Shown in pieces: positions 1 to 8,956 of a DNA stretch of 30,760 nt; position 1 is the first letter of the stretch, and each line of letters starts with the position of its first letter. The stretch is from a virus. The stretch lies in IMG/VR virus record IMGVR_UViG_3300027906_000084, positions 1-30,760 of that record; one strand, written 5' to 3'. The notes under the pieces were generated by a model that saw only the letters and a list, made by a program, of their open reading frames with translations, was not told the origin of the DNA and ran no database searches. The position numbers and the translations under genes are program-made.

Positions 1-3000
1 CTGCGATTGCAACCCTAACATCTATAGGAACTAGTTCACCAGAAATTACAGATAGATATTACTTAGACAATGGACAAAGAGATGGTTATTATGACCACGC
101 TAAGTTAGTATTAAAACAAGGACAAACAACACCCAACAATCAGATAACAGTTATCTTTGATATGTTTACAGGTGGTGCTGGTGACTTCTATGATGTATCA
201 TCATATACTGGTGCTGGGCTTGCATACAAAGATATTCCAAACTTCACACCAAACAAGGTTGACTTGGGCGGTTTTGAACCAGATGGCCAATTTGAACTTG
301 CAGATGCAGTAGACTTTAGACCATCAGTTGGACAATCATTTGGTAATACTGCTTTTGGTGGTAATAGTTTTGTATATGACCAAACATCAGTCTTAGACTT
401 AAGTGCATATGGAACAGCAGGCAATGGCGCAGGTATATTAAAATCTCCTTTCGCTTATGAAAACAGAAGTTTCGAATCTGCTAGATTAAACATAGATGGC
501 AATGCTAATGCTGACATATCAACTTCAAGGTCATCTTTCTCAAGATGTCCATTACCAACATCAATGATTAAAGGTAATATAAGTTTCTATGTTCCAAGAA
601 TTGATAAAGTGTTCTTACATAGAAGTGGTTCATGGGAAATATCACAAGGTAATCCTTCAATAACACCACAAAGACCTATCGCAATCGATGATTCATTAGA
701 GATGTTTGAATTATTCATTCCTGCATTTACTCAGAACGCAAGTGAGATTACTGTTAAGTCAAAAGATTATCGAAGATTTACAATGGGTGACATTGGTAAA
801 ATCAATCAAAGAGTCACAACTCTAGAAAGGGTTACTGCATTATCCTTATTAGAGAAAGATACACAAACAAAACAAATTTTAGATGCAGATGGTTTCGATA
901 GATACAAGTCAGGTTTCTTAGTAGATAACTTTAGGGGACATAAAATTGGTGATGTTTCACATCCAGATTATCATGTTGGTATCGATACTAAAGTTGGTCA
1001 ATTAAGACCACAATCATATTCACAATTCTTTGATATAGATTTAAGCACATCTCAATCAACAGGTTACCAAAAGACTGGTGACTTAATCACATTACCTTAT
1101 ACAGAAGTATCGTATATAAATCAAAGTAAAGCATCAAGACATGTTAATGTTAACCCATATCATGTATTTGCATTTATAGGTAATGTAAAATTAGAACCAG
1201 AGTCAGACATATGGAATGACTCAGAACAATTACCAGAAGTTAGAATAAACAGAGAAGGAAACTTTGATGCTGTTATGGCTGAAAATGCAAACTCAATGGG
1301 AACAGTTTGGAATAACTGGCAAACCACATGGGTTGGTGAACCAACAGTCGTAGATTCATCAGTTGAAGCAACAGTGCCTGGTTCGTGGTCTGGTGATCCT
1401 TCACAAGGTGGTAGTTGGGTTCAAGGAACAATAATAAACAAAGAGATTACTGAAACACCAGAAATTCAATCAAGACAAGGTGTTAAAACATCAGTAGTTG
1501 AAGACTTTGTTGAAACAAGAAACAACAGAGTTGTAAGTGTATCTGTTATACCTTTCATTAGAAGTAGAGAGATAAAGATAACAGGAACAAACTTAAAACC
1601 ACTTACAAACCATTACATATACTTTGATGGTATCAGAGTAGACCAATATACAAGACCTGATAGTGCAACATATTCACAAGATAGTGGAACAACAGTTGCA
1701 TCTGGAGTAAAAACAGATGGTAATGGTAAAGTAATATGTCATTTTAACATACCAAATGACCAGTATCAAAGATTCCCAACAGGACAAAGAGCTGTTAGAG
1801 TAACCTCTAGTGCAACGAATTTGAGTAATCCAGATTCAGCAGGAAATGGAATGTATCAGGCACAAGGATTATTAAACAGTTCACAAACAGAAGTTGTTTC
1901 GACAAGAAATGGTAGAGTAGTCATAGAAAGAATATCAGGTGAAAGAGCTATAACCCATATGGGTGAGAGAATAAATGTTGAAGGTGATGGTTCATTACCA
2001 CCACCACCGCCAGTTGCTCCACCACAACCACCTGCACCGCCGCCACCACCACCTCCGGCGAACTTACCGATTACAACACCACCTCCGGCACCAGCACCTG
2101 TTCCGGTACCTGCACCAGTTCCTGCGCCTGCGCCGGTTCCAGTGCCTGCTCCGATACCTGCACCAGTTCCGCCACCAAATCAGGTAGAGATAAGGGATGA
2201 TGAACCAGAAGAAGAAGCTTGGTCAGACCCATTAGCAGAATCATTCTTAGTAGAATCAGATGGTGGTATGTTCTTAACATCTATAGATGTATATTTTAAA
2301 ACTAAGTCTACAAGTCTACCTGTTTCTATAGAAATTAGAAACATGGTAAATGGTTATCCAGGTAAAATGACTATACCATTCTCAATAGTCACAAAGAATC
2401 CTGCTGATGTTAATACTTCAACAGATGGTTCAGCTGCAACAACATTTACATTCGAATCACCAGTTTACTTAGAAGATAATGGAGAATATTGTTTCGTAGT
2501 ATATACTAACTCAACAGATTACAATTGTTATATCTCAAGAATGGGTGAAACAGATTTAATCACAGGACAAACTATATCAGGTCAACCATATGCTGGTTCA
2601 TTGTTTATGTCACAAAACGCATCTACATGGACAGCAGAACAAACAGACGACCTTAAGTTTAATATGAAGATTGCTGAGTTTACAACAGATACATATGCAA
2701 ATGTTATATTTGAAAATGCACATTTACCAGAATCGAAATTACAAAACAACTCAATAGAAGTTTATAGTGACCAATCATTCTTTAGAGTTTATGCTTACTC
2801 TCATGGATTATACGATACAGATTCAAATGTCGTTATATGGGGAGTTGAAGGAGATAAAGACAACGGCGCACTTAAACTTGGAACACCAAGTGCGATTAGT
2901 GGTGCTGTGACAGCTACGACTTATATAACAGGTTCAGGCGGTAGCACAGAGGCTGCAGTTACCGGTGGTTCAGGTTCAGGCCTTGGAGTAAAAGTTGTTG

Positions 3001-4070
3001 TCGATTCAGGTGATACAGATGCAGTAAACGCTATTACTATTACTGATCCAGGTTATGGATATGCAACTACAGATACAGTCACAGTCACAATTAACAGTCA
3101 AACATTCACAGTAGGCATTACAACAATTGGAGACACATTAGGTGGTATGCCAATTGATGCCATTAATAAAAGTTTTGCTAATATCGCAAACTATGAAATA
3201 GATTCATTCACTTGCACACCAGATTTAACAAGTTATGGTTTAGATTCAAATAACGCTGTTCAATCTACAATAGGTGGTGGTGATACTTCTTATATGACTA
3301 AGAACTTGTATTATGATGTATTACATACTATGATACCTTCTTTAACATATAAAGATTGTGCAATGATTAGTAGTGTAAGAAGAACAGGAACAAATTCTCC
3401 TGAGTCTTCTTCTTTAGATACAACATACACATTACGCTCAACAAACGATTTCATAACATTAAATGATAACAACTTCTTTGAGAACCCAAGTATAATTTCT
3501 TCAAGTATAAATGAACAAGAAGAACAAACAGGCGGACCCACGAACAAATCATTTGAATGTAGATTACAGTTCTATACTAGGAACAAAAACTTATCACCAG
3601 TTGTTGATATTGGAACAATTGGTTGTTTAGGTATTATGAACAGAGTTAATGACATTGATTCATCAAGTGATTTAACAACTAATTCAGTTTACATAGATTC
3701 AACAGAACCAGATGGCGACAACAACGCAATGGTTTATATAACAAGAAAAGTTAATCTTAAGAATCCTGCAACGACATTGAAAGTTATTTCAGATAACTTT
3801 AGACCACCAGACACAGATTTGAAATTTATGTATAAGATATTGAAGAATGATGAAACAACACCTATAGATGACTTAGGGTTTGAATACTTCAATACACTTG
3901 GTGCACCAGATACAGCAATAGAACAAGATGCTAGAAACTTTAAAGAGTATGAATATACTGCTGAAGGTTTACCAGAGTTCACAGGTTTTGTAGTTAAGAT
4001 TGTTGGCCAGGCAAAAAATACAAGTATTGTTCCATTAGTGACAGCACTTAGATGTATTGCGCTTGCATAA
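1..4070 (+). CDS. Large baseplate/tail structural protein, 5' end outside window
   Basis: The frame (codons from base 3) is open from the window edge, so the Met at 162 is probably internal; at least 1,355 residues are visible. The first visible stretch, with RYYLDNGQRDGYYDHAKL, resembles the DUF4815-type region of large virion proteins of marine T4-like phages (family assignment from memory, not searched). Counting from Met162, residues 1-600 are mixed beta-rich sequence. Residues 613-672 form a proline stalk of poly-P followed by (A/V)P repeats. After it comes an acidic DEPEEE patch and then WSDPLAESF, a motif I associate with marine phage structural proteins. Residues 910-1000 are a Gly/Thr/Ser-rich beta module, followed by a further globular C-terminus. 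It is followed after 4 nt by a small coiled-coil gene. Probable role: baseplate or tail-fibre attachment component. The structural role is likely; the exact position in the virion is not known. Confidence 0.8.
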   Translation, partial: AIATLTSIGTSSPEITDRYYLDNGQRDGYYDHAKLVLKQGQTTPNNQITVIFDMFTGGAGDFYDVSSYTGAGLAYKDIPNFTPNKVDLGGFEPDGQFELADAVDFRPSVGQSFGNTAFGGNSFVYDQTSVLDLSAYGTAGNGAGILKSPFAYENRSFESARLNIDGNANADISTSRSSFSRCPLPTSMIKGNISFYVPRIDKVFLHRSGSWEISQGNPSITPQRPIAIDDSLEMFELFIPAFTQNASEITVKSKDYRRFTMGDIGKINQRVTTLERVTALSLLEKDTQTKQILDADGFDRYKSGFLVDNFRGHKIGDVSHPDYHVGIDTKVGQLRPQSYSQFFDIDLSTSQSTGYQKTGDLITLPYTEVSYINQSKASRHVNVNPYHVFAFIGNVKLEPESDIWNDSEQLPEVRINREGNFDAVMAENANSMGTVWNNWQTTWVGEPTVVDSSVEATVPGSWSGDPSQGGSWVQGTIINKEITETPEIQSRQGVKTSVVEDFVETRNNRVVSVSVIPFIRSREIKITGTNLKPLTNHYIYFDGIRVDQYTRPDSATYSQDSGTTVASGVKTDGNGKVICHFNIPNDQYQRFPTGQRAVRVTSSATNLSNPDSAGNGMYQAQGLLNSSQTEVVSTRNGRVVIERISGERAITHMGERINVEGDGSLPPPPPVAPPQPPAPPPPPPPANLPITTPPPAPAPVPVPAPVPAPAPVPVPAPIPAPVPPPNQVEIRDDEPEEEAWSDPLAESFLVESDGGMFLTSIDVYFKTKSTSLPVSIEIRNMVNGYPGKMTIPFSIVTKNPADVNTSTDGSAATTFTFESPVYLEDNGEYCFVVYTNSTDYNCYISRMGETDLITGQTISGQPYAGSLFMSQNASTWTAEQTDDLKFNMKIAEFTTDTYANVIFENAHLPESKLQNNSIEVYSDQSFFRVYAYSHGLYDTDSNVVIWGVEGDKDNGALKLGTPSAISGAVTATTYITGSGGSTEAAVTGGSGSGLGVKVVVDSGDTDAVNAITITDPGYGYATTDTVTVTINSQTFTVGITTIGDTLGGMPIDAINKSFANIANYEIDSFTCTPDLTSYGLDSNNAVQSTIGGGDTSYMTKNLYYDVLHTMIPSLTYKDCAMISSVRRTGTNSPESSSLDTTYTLRSTNDFITLNDNNFFENPSIISSSINEQEEQTGGPTNKSFECRLQFYTRNKNLSPVVDIGTIGCLGIMNRVNDIDSSSDLTTNSVYIDSTEPDGDNNAMVYITRKVNLKNPATTLKVISDNFRPPDTDLKFMYKILKNDETTPIDDLGFEYFNTLGAPDTAIEQDARNFKEYEYTAEGLPEFTGFVVKIVGQAKNTSIVPLVTALRCIALA

Positions 4071-4074
4071 TATT

Positions 4075-4287
4075 ATGAAAAACTATATTAATGTAGAGGG
4101 TTATAGTGACATTGTAAGAGAAGAAAGTTCTCATGCGATTGTTAATACTGATTCAGAACAATATAGATTAGTGATGAAGAGAAGAGACTTGATGAGAAAT
4201 CAGAGAGAAGAGATAAATACTTTAAAGGATGAAGTATTAGAAATTAAAAATTTATTGAAAGAAATGGTAGAGAAATTACATGGCTAA
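4075..4287 (+). CDS. Small coiled-coil virion-associated protein
   Basis: The product is 70 aa from ATG 4075. An upstream TTG at 4057 is also in frame but lies inside the preceding gene, so I prefer the ATG, which begins 4 nt after that gene's stop. The N-terminus (MKNYINVEGYSDIVREESSHA, first residues) is followed by NTDSEQYRLVMKRRDLMR. Residues 45-68 (REEINTLKDEVLEIKNLLKE) have clear heptad spacing and should form a coiled coil. Short proteins with this layout sit next to tail genes in other marine T4-like phages (from memory). The last 8 nt overlap the start of the next fibre gene, suggesting translational coupling. It may be a small adaptor or oligomerisation factor; the function is unknown. 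Confidence 0.75.
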   Translation: MKNYINVEGYSDIVREESSHAIVNTDSEQYRLVMKRRDLMRNQREEINTLKDEVLEIKNLLKEMVEKLHG

Positions 4288-5878
4288 AACAGTAGACAAT
4301 TTTGCAACGATAGAAGATTTTAGAAAGCAATATAACGAACTTGCATACGATGTGGGCGATGTCGTTGGCCTGAATACTGCCTTAAAAAGCGGATCAAACG
4401 ATACCATAGTAGATGCGATTAATGTATTAGATAACAAACAATTCTTCTTACAAGAATTCGTATATGTCGCAACAAACAACCAAGTCACCTTTAGTGGTGC
4501 AGATTCATTAACTAATAGTTTAATATTTAAAAAAGACCATGTTCAAGTTTATAAAAATGAACGACATTTAGTAGAAGATGTAGATTACATTGTTGGAAGT
4601 TCAGATGGTGCAGGTGCCTTTTTATCAATAATATTACAAGGAACTTATGCATCTGGTCAAGCCAATGCAATGTCTGCTGGTGACAGACTTACAATATATT
4701 CATACACTGGTGCATTTATAGGAACTGAAATTGCTGGTTCAGCATCAACATTCTTCCAGAAAAGTGGATCCGGAAACAACGAAATCTACAATACAAACGC
4801 AGGTGGTATTATCTTAAATGGTGATAACTCATCTGCAACAACGACTTTAGAATCAGGATATACCGTTCAACTCGCAGGTAAAACATTTGCAGAAGATGAT
4901 ATTATAACAACAGTTGCAGGTAAAAAGTTTCAGGCACCAATCTTATCTGATTCAATCGCATCACTAACAGCAGGTTCATTAACAGGCGCAGTAAACATAA
5001 CTGCATCAGGAACAGTTCAAGCAGAACAACTAACAACAACAGATGATGCAACAATCACAGGTGCCGCTACAGTAGGCGAAACTTTAGGTGTCACAGGCAC
5101 TACAACATTAACAAATTTAATAACAACTGGTAATGTAGACTTAGGGGATGCCATTGCAGATACAATCTCATTTGGTGGAACTGTTGATACGAATATAACA
5201 CCCAATGTAAACAATACAGGTAAAGTTGGTATCTCAACTAGAAAATGGGATGAGATGCATGCTACAGATTTTCATGGCAACCTAACTGGTAATGTCACAG
5301 GAAATGCTGATACCGCAACAACACTTGCAACTCCAAGAAATATAAGTGGTGTAGCATTTAATGGTTCTGCAAATATAGAATTAAATACTTCTCATATTGA
5401 TGAAGATTCTGGCTCTAATAAATATTTTACAGATGCAAGAGCAGATACTCGTGCTGATGTAAGAATTGCCGCCTCGTCAATTGGTGCATTACAGGATGTT
5501 ACCGTTTCTGGAACTCCAAATGCTGGGCAAATACTAGTATGGGACACAGGTTCAGGTGGTCGTTGGACAGTCGCAAACAATTCAAATACAACTGATTCTG
5601 TATCAGAAGGTGTAAACAAATACTTTACAGATGAAAGAGTGAACGCTGTTATTGTCGCTGGTAATGGTCTCGCTAAGGCATTTGTTGATGATCCAGATGG
5701 TAGTGGAGATACAAGCGTAGATGGACAAACAACTTTAAGTGTGAATACAAGTAATGGGGTTAAGTTAGATGGAGACGATGTCGAGTTAGACTACAGTGTT
5801 ATAACCGATGGTGACTTATCTGGAGGACTACCTAGTGGTTCTGGAAAGTCAGTTGGCCACTTATACTTTTTAATATAA
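4280..5878 (+). CDS. Tail-fibre-like structural protein
   Basis: The product is 532 aa. The N-terminus (MAKTVDNFATIEDFRKQYNE) is an attachment-like segment. Residues about 57-145 form a beta module (FVYVATNNQVTFSG ... VQVYKNERHLVEDVDY ... AGDRLTIYSYTGAF) that is also seen in the product of the gene at 10678. The middle is low-complexity Thr/Ala/Gly-rich beta sequence (TLGVTGTTTLTNLITTGNVDLG). The C-terminal third carries repeats of the type NKYFTDARADTRADVRI and NKYFTDERVNAVI, which recur in marine T4-like fibre proteins. It ends KSVGHLYFLI. The start overlaps the upstream coiled-coil gene by 8 nt. No chaperone-type (S74) C-terminus is present. It is probably a short fibre or adhesin; the receptor is unknown. 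Confidence 0.8.
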   Translation: MAKTVDNFATIEDFRKQYNELAYDVGDVVGLNTALKSGSNDTIVDAINVLDNKQFFLQEFVYVATNNQVTFSGADSLTNSLIFKKDHVQVYKNERHLVEDVDYIVGSSDGAGAFLSIILQGTYASGQANAMSAGDRLTIYSYTGAFIGTEIAGSASTFFQKSGSGNNEIYNTNAGGIILNGDNSSATTTLESGYTVQLAGKTFAEDDIITTVAGKKFQAPILSDSIASLTAGSLTGAVNITASGTVQAEQLTTTDDATITGAATVGETLGVTGTTTLTNLITTGNVDLGDAIADTISFGGTVDTNITPNVNNTGKVGISTRKWDEMHATDFHGNLTGNVTGNADTATTLATPRNISGVAFNGSANIELNTSHIDEDSGSNKYFTDARADTRADVRIAASSIGALQDVTVSGTPNAGQILVWDTGSGGRWTVANNSNTTDSVSEGVNKYFTDERVNAVIVAGNGLAKAFVDDPDGSGDTSVDGQTTLSVNTSNGVKLDGDDVELDYSVITDGDLSGGLPSGSGKSVGHLYFLI

Positions 5879-5882
5879 TGAT

Positions 5883-7082
5883 ATGTCAGACGATATTTTT
5901 ATAAAACATGGTCTAGGAAGTTTTCAACAGCCTTATAACGCAAGAACGCCTGCAAACTCCCAAGAACCAAATATTCGTAATACGCAAGAACCTAATATTA
6001 GGAATCAGCAAGAGCCTAATATAAGGAACCAACAAGAACCGAATATAAGAAATTACCAAGTTCCTACTACCTATAATCATAGGTCGCCTTCAACATACGA
6101 CCATAGGTCACCTACTACATATAATCACAGAAGTCCTGCTATTACTCAAGCAACATATCAAGCAAGACAACCAGGAACATATCAACATAGAAGTCCTTCA
6201 ACATATAGGCATCCGTTAATATATCAACACCCTACGACTTATGACCATAGGTCGCCTGCGATTGCAAACGGACAACAACCTAATATAAGGAACACTCAAC
6301 AACCTTTGATTGCAAACGCACAACAACCTACGATTAAGTCTGCTCAACAACCAAACATTAGAGATGGTCAACAACCTACGATTAAGAATGCTCAACAACC
6401 TACAATTAAGAGTGGTCAGGAACCCAATATTAGAAGTTCAAGAGAACCTACTACATATTCAGCTCAAGGTAGAACACCTTCCACATATAACTTTAGGTCG
6501 CCGTTTACATATAACGCTAGAAACCCTTCTACATATAGTGCAACAGGAACAAGAACTGTTCCTGATGCCCAAGTTATTGATAATACATTAAAGGGAAGAG
6601 GATCCGATATGCAACTGGAAGACAGTGCTGCTGCTGAAGCATTTATTGATGTTAAAGTATATTATAATACGCCTGCCAATGGTGGTAGACTTGAAGTTAC
6701 CTGTCATGGTGGCGGAGCGCCCAATAGCACAGGCAACAGTCCTACAACTCCCAATGATAAAGTTTATTGGTTTAATGCCGACCATGATGTGTCTATAGGT
6801 GGTTATACTGTAAAATATACTAAAACAAATGTTAGCGCTGACAATGGAGGCTTTACGCATACAACAATAGGAACTTCTGCAACATCTGTTCCAACAGGTG
6901 GATTTGGCAACGCACTAAGATTGCGATATTTTTGTGAAGCAGAAGCAGATGCAGGTTCAGATGATGAGCAGGATGGTGATTTTGATATAAATTTAATTTT
7001 TGAACACGCAACTTTACCTACTTATACTTATACAGCTAATTGGGATTGTGTTGCTTCGGCATCCTCACAAGGTGGCGAATAG
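5883..7082 (+). CDS. Proline-periodic repeat fibre protein with globular C-terminal domain
   Basis: The product is 399 aa. Residues 15-227 are repeats of the types PNIRN(A/Q)Q(E/Q), P(T/S)TYxHRS and P(T/L)I(K/A)xAQQ. The 27 prolines from position 17 to 227 are all at odd positions, so every spacing is even (6, 8, 10 or 12). Residues 228-399 are non-repetitive: an acidic start (GSDMQLEDSAAAEAFIDVKV), two Cys, several Gly-rich loops and a C-terminal beta-rich segment ending CVASASSQGGE. This suggests a fibrous stalk topped by a globular, possibly receptor-binding, head. Paralogous repeat stalks occur in the products of the genes at 7096, 15089 and 16576. No signal peptide or membrane segment is seen. 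I do not know a characterised homologue; fibre function is inferred from context and architecture. Confidence 0.75.
   Translation: MSDDIFIKHGLGSFQQPYNARTPANSQEPNIRNTQEPNIRNQQEPNIRNQQEPNIRNYQVPTTYNHRSPSTYDHRSPTTYNHRSPAITQATYQARQPGTYQHRSPSTYRHPLIYQHPTTYDHRSPAIANGQQPNIRNTQQPLIANAQQPTIKSAQQPNIRDGQQPTIKNAQQPTIKSGQEPNIRSSREPTTYSAQGRTPSTYNFRSPFTYNARNPSTYSATGTRTVPDAQVIDNTLKGRGSDMQLEDSAAAEAFIDVKVYYNTPANGGRLEVTCHGGGAPNSTGNSPTTPNDKVYWFNADHDVSIGGYTVKYTKTNVSADNGGFTHTTIGTSATSVPTGGFGNALRLRYFCEAEADAGSDDEQDGDFDINLIFEHATLPTYTYTANWDCVASASSQGGE
5925..6563 (+). repeat. Tandem 18/24-bp coding repeats (P-x5 / P-x7 units)
   Basis: The repeat encodes residues 15-227 of the product of the gene at 5883. Units of 24 bp (P-x7) and 18 bp (P-x5) predominate. 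Identical peptides use different codons; for example the Asn-Ile-Arg triplets vary at third positions. The array therefore looks maintained by protein-level selection rather than by very recent slippage. Confidence 0.9.
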
Positions 7083-7095
7083 GAGATGATGTAAA

Positions 7096-7893
7096 ATGGC
7101 ACAACAACCTTATCCATACATTGCACAAGGACAACAACCTGTTATTGCACAGGGTCAAGAACCTAACATTAGAAATGCTCAAAACCCCTATCCTTATATT
7201 GCAAATAAACAGAGTCCGTTTACCTATAATCACAGGTCACCGTTTACTTATCAGCATAGGTCACCGTTTACTTATCAACATAGAAGTCCGTTTACCTATC
7301 AACATAGAGTGCCATATACCTATAATCATAGGTCACCCTTTACATATAATCATAGAGGTCCGACCACTTATAACCACAGAAGTCCGTTTACTTACAATGT
7401 TCAACAACCTAATATAAGGAATGCACAAACGACTGCTAACAAACAGCAACCTAGTAATGCACAAGAACCTAATATAAGAAACAATCAGACACCTTATATT
7501 GCAAGACAACCTCTTGTTGTTCAAGAACCTAACATTAGAGACCAACAAGAACCTAATATTAGGAATCAACAAGAACCTAATATAAGGAATGCACAAACGA
7601 CTGCTACTTATGACCATAGGTCACCTACTACTTACAATCATAGGTCACCATTGACATATCAACATCAGTCTCCTGCAACATATGACCACAGAAGTCCAGC
7701 GATATATCAACATCCAAGTATTAGCACCAGACAAATAAATCAAGTCGCTAAAGTAAAAGGTGTTTTCAATAAAACTGCACCCAATACTGTAGAGAAAGTA
7801 GAAGAAGTATTCGTTAAAAAAGACAACACTGGACCTTCAGGAACAGTAGAGAAGATACATCAAATGGTACCTACTGGACAGTTTAGTAATTAA
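7096..7893 (+). CDS. Proline-periodic repeat fibre protein, short basic/acidic C-terminus
   Basis: The product is 265 aa, preceded by AGGAGA at the end of the upstream gene. Residues 3-207 are almost entirely repeat: PYPYIA(N/Q), PFTYxHRS, PNIRN and PSNAQE units. All 27 prolines in that stretch fall at odd positions. Residues 208-265 are not repetitive and carry two similar KV-type strings (TVEKVEEVFVKK and TVEKIHQMV) spaced about 20 residues apart, which may be a short helical or oligomerisation segment. Unlike its upstream neighbour it has no large globular head. It lies 13 nt downstream of that gene and probably belongs to the same transcript. No enzymatic motif is visible. It is likely a structural or fibre stalk protein. 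Confidence 0.72.
   Translation: MAQQPYPYIAQGQQPVIAQGQEPNIRNAQNPYPYIANKQSPFTYNHRSPFTYQHRSPFTYQHRSPFTYQHRVPYTYNHRSPFTYNHRGPTTYNHRSPFTYNVQQPNIRNAQTTANKQQPSNAQEPNIRNNQTPYIARQPLVVQEPNIRDQQEPNIRNQQEPNIRNAQTTATYDHRSPTTYNHRSPLTYQHQSPATYDHRSPAIYQHPSISTRQINQVAKVKGVFNKTAPNTVEKVEEVFVKKDNTGPSGTVEKIHQMVPTGQFSN
7102..7716 (+). repeat. Tandem 18/24-bp coding repeats, second array
   Basis: The repeat encodes residues 3-207 of the product of the gene at 7096. A run of nine P(F/Y/T)TY(N/Q)HR(S/V/G) octads sits in the first half and PNIRN octads in the second. The octad phase is kept even where a proline is replaced (QTTANKQQ, QTTATYDH). Confidence 0.9.
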
Positions 7894-7897
7894 AATA

Positions 7898-7905
7898 TAT
7901 AAATA
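7898..7905 (+). promoter_or_regulatory. T4-type late promoter octamer TATAAATA (leaderless configuration)
   Basis: This is an exact match to the T4 late promoter octamer, in the 17-nt gap between two genes. It is followed by 5 nt (GTTGT) and then the ATG at 7911. With the T4 spacing (octamer end at about -6) transcription would begin at the A of the start codon. No Shine-Dalgarno sequence is present. Confidence 0.75.
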
Positions 7906-7910
7906 GTTGT

Positions 7911-8243
7911 ATGGCAATTATAGCAAATTTATTCATAGACCAAGGAACAGACTTCGAAATAGTAGTTGATGTTTCAGATGCAACTGGTGAAACTTTAAAT
8001 TTAACTGGATATACATCAGCTGGTCAAATCAGAAAGACATATGGTTCTAGTACCAAAGTAGACTTTACTACTTCACATGGAACACCTGCTGACGGAAAAG
8101 TCACAATGTCTCTTACTGATACTCAAACAGCTGCATTAACTTCGGGTAGGTATGTTTATGATATGAATATAACTAGTTCTGGAGGTAAAATAACCAGAGT
8201 AGTTGAAGGCCAGGCAATTATAACACCAGGAGTCACAAGATGA
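7911..8243 (+). CDS. Small virion structural protein, Ig-like/BppU-N-like fold suspected
   Basis: The product is 110 aa starting MAIIANLFIDQGTDFEI. The sequence runs through NLTGYTSAGQIRK, a TMSLTDTQT segment and RYVYDMNITSSGGKITRVVEGQAII. Small proteins with this pattern (IDQG near the N-terminus, NLTGY..G.IRK, then S.G..tRv.eG) are common in the fibre regions of marine T4-like phages and resemble the N-terminal domain of baseplate upper proteins such as BppU (resemblance from memory). It is predicted to be all-beta. The exact late-promoter octamer lies 5 nt upstream of its ATG and no RBS is visible. The stop overlaps the ATG of the next gene by 4 nt (ATGA), so the two are probably co-translated. 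Confidence 0.75.
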   Translation: MAIIANLFIDQGTDFEIVVDVSDATGETLNLTGYTSAGQIRKTYGSSTKVDFTTSHGTPADGKVTMSLTDTQTAALTSGRYVYDMNITSSGGKITRVVEGQAIITPGVTR

Positions 8244-8479
8244 GTATAAAGGGAGTAGTATCAAGAGTCGCTACTATCGGTGGTGTATTATCTAACACAA
8301 CTAACCTAAGAGCAAAACAAGTATCAGTTGGTAGTGGAGGTTCAGCCGACCTATCTTCTAAGAGTATTCAAGAGCTCTCAGATGTAAATGCATCTGAAAC
8401 AAATGACGGACTTTTGACATATAATGCTACAACAGACAAGTGGGAAACCACAACAGTTTTAGATGGTGGAACTTTCTAG
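8240..8479 (+). CDS. Small fibre-associated protein ending in GGTF
   Basis: The product is 79 aa (MSIKGVVSRVATIGGVLSNTT). The middle is Gly/Ser-rich. The C-terminal half, with SIQELSDVNASETNDGLL followed by a KWETT segment, resembles the sequence found near the ends of marine phage fibre proteins. It ends LDGGTF. The products at 9092 (IDGGTF) and 12927 (INGGTF) end the same way. The start overlaps the stop of the upstream gene (ATGA). It is likely a short virion protein or a fibre tip element; the function is unknown. Confidence 0.65.
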   Translation: MSIKGVVSRVATIGGVLSNTTNLRAKQVSVGSGGSADLSSKSIQELSDVNASETNDGLLTYNATTDKWETTTVLDGGTF

Positions 8480-8538
8480 TTAGGAAGTTGCCAACTAAAT
8501 TCAATTTTATTAGAGCGTGATGAGAGGCGTGTGAATGA

Positions 8539-8925
8539 GTGAAATGGATCTTTACTATATTACTTCTTGTAGCTGCAGCTGGTAGCTGCGAACCTTTACA
8601 AGCAAAACCTTCCGATTGGGACAAAAAGGACCAAAAACTTTGGAGGTCATATCTAGCTCTTTCTGCTCTTGATACCTATCAAACATTCAAAATGATAGAT
8701 TGTCAGAAACAACCTCATTGTCCTCTCATTGAAAAAAATCCATTCTTAGGAGAAAGACCTGGAAAGGGAGAATTAGTTGCTCTTAAAGTCGTGGGTAATC
8801 TAATTATATACCAAATGTTAGAACAATCTCCACCCGATGATAGAACTAAAGCTTTGAGATGGTTAAACGGTGTTCAAGGTTTAGTTGTTACCCATAACGG
8901 TTTTTATTATTACAAAAAGTTCTAG
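8539..8925 (+). CDS. Exported or lipoprotein-like small protein of unknown function
   Basis: The product is 128 aa from GTG 8539, preceded by GAGAGG. An ATG 4 bases upstream is in another frame and stops after a dozen codons, so it is rejected. The N-terminus MKWIFTILLLVAAAGSC is a signal peptide; Cys17 sits in a near-lipobox (AGS-C), with a possible signal peptidase I site at LQA22. The mature part has DTYQTFKMIDC with a second Cys five residues later, then EKNPFLGERPGKGE, a hydrophobic stretch LVALKVVGNLIIYQ (79-92), and a second weaker one (107-119). The EKNPFLG..P pattern recalls a family of small integral membrane proteins seen in phages and bacteria, but I cannot name it with confidence. 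Its place inside a fibre cluster suggests host-envelope function such as lysis or superinfection exclusion (inference). Confidence 0.65.
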   Translation: MKWIFTILLLVAAAGSCEPLQAKPSDWDKKDQKLWRSYLALSALDTYQTFKMIDCQKQPHCPLIEKNPFLGERPGKGELVALKVVGNLIIYQMLEQSPPDDRTKALRWLNGVQGLVVTHNGFYYYKKF

Positions 8926-8943
8926 TTTCGAACATTCTAATCG

Positions 8944-8951
8944 TATAAATA
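8944..8951 (+). promoter_or_regulatory. T4-type late promoter octamer TATAAATA with long leader
   Basis: An exact octamer 140 nt upstream of the fibre gene at 9092. It is followed after CTA by TTACAAAC, which partly matches the GTRTAAAC element seen at other late promoters of this window. The predicted start is near 8957, giving a leader of about 135 nt. Confidence 0.75.
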
Positions 8952-8956
8952 CTATT

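Noticed and set aside
4057-4074. TTG start for the small coiled-coil gene
   Set aside because: It lies inside the end of the large upstream gene and ATG 4075 is the better initiation codon.
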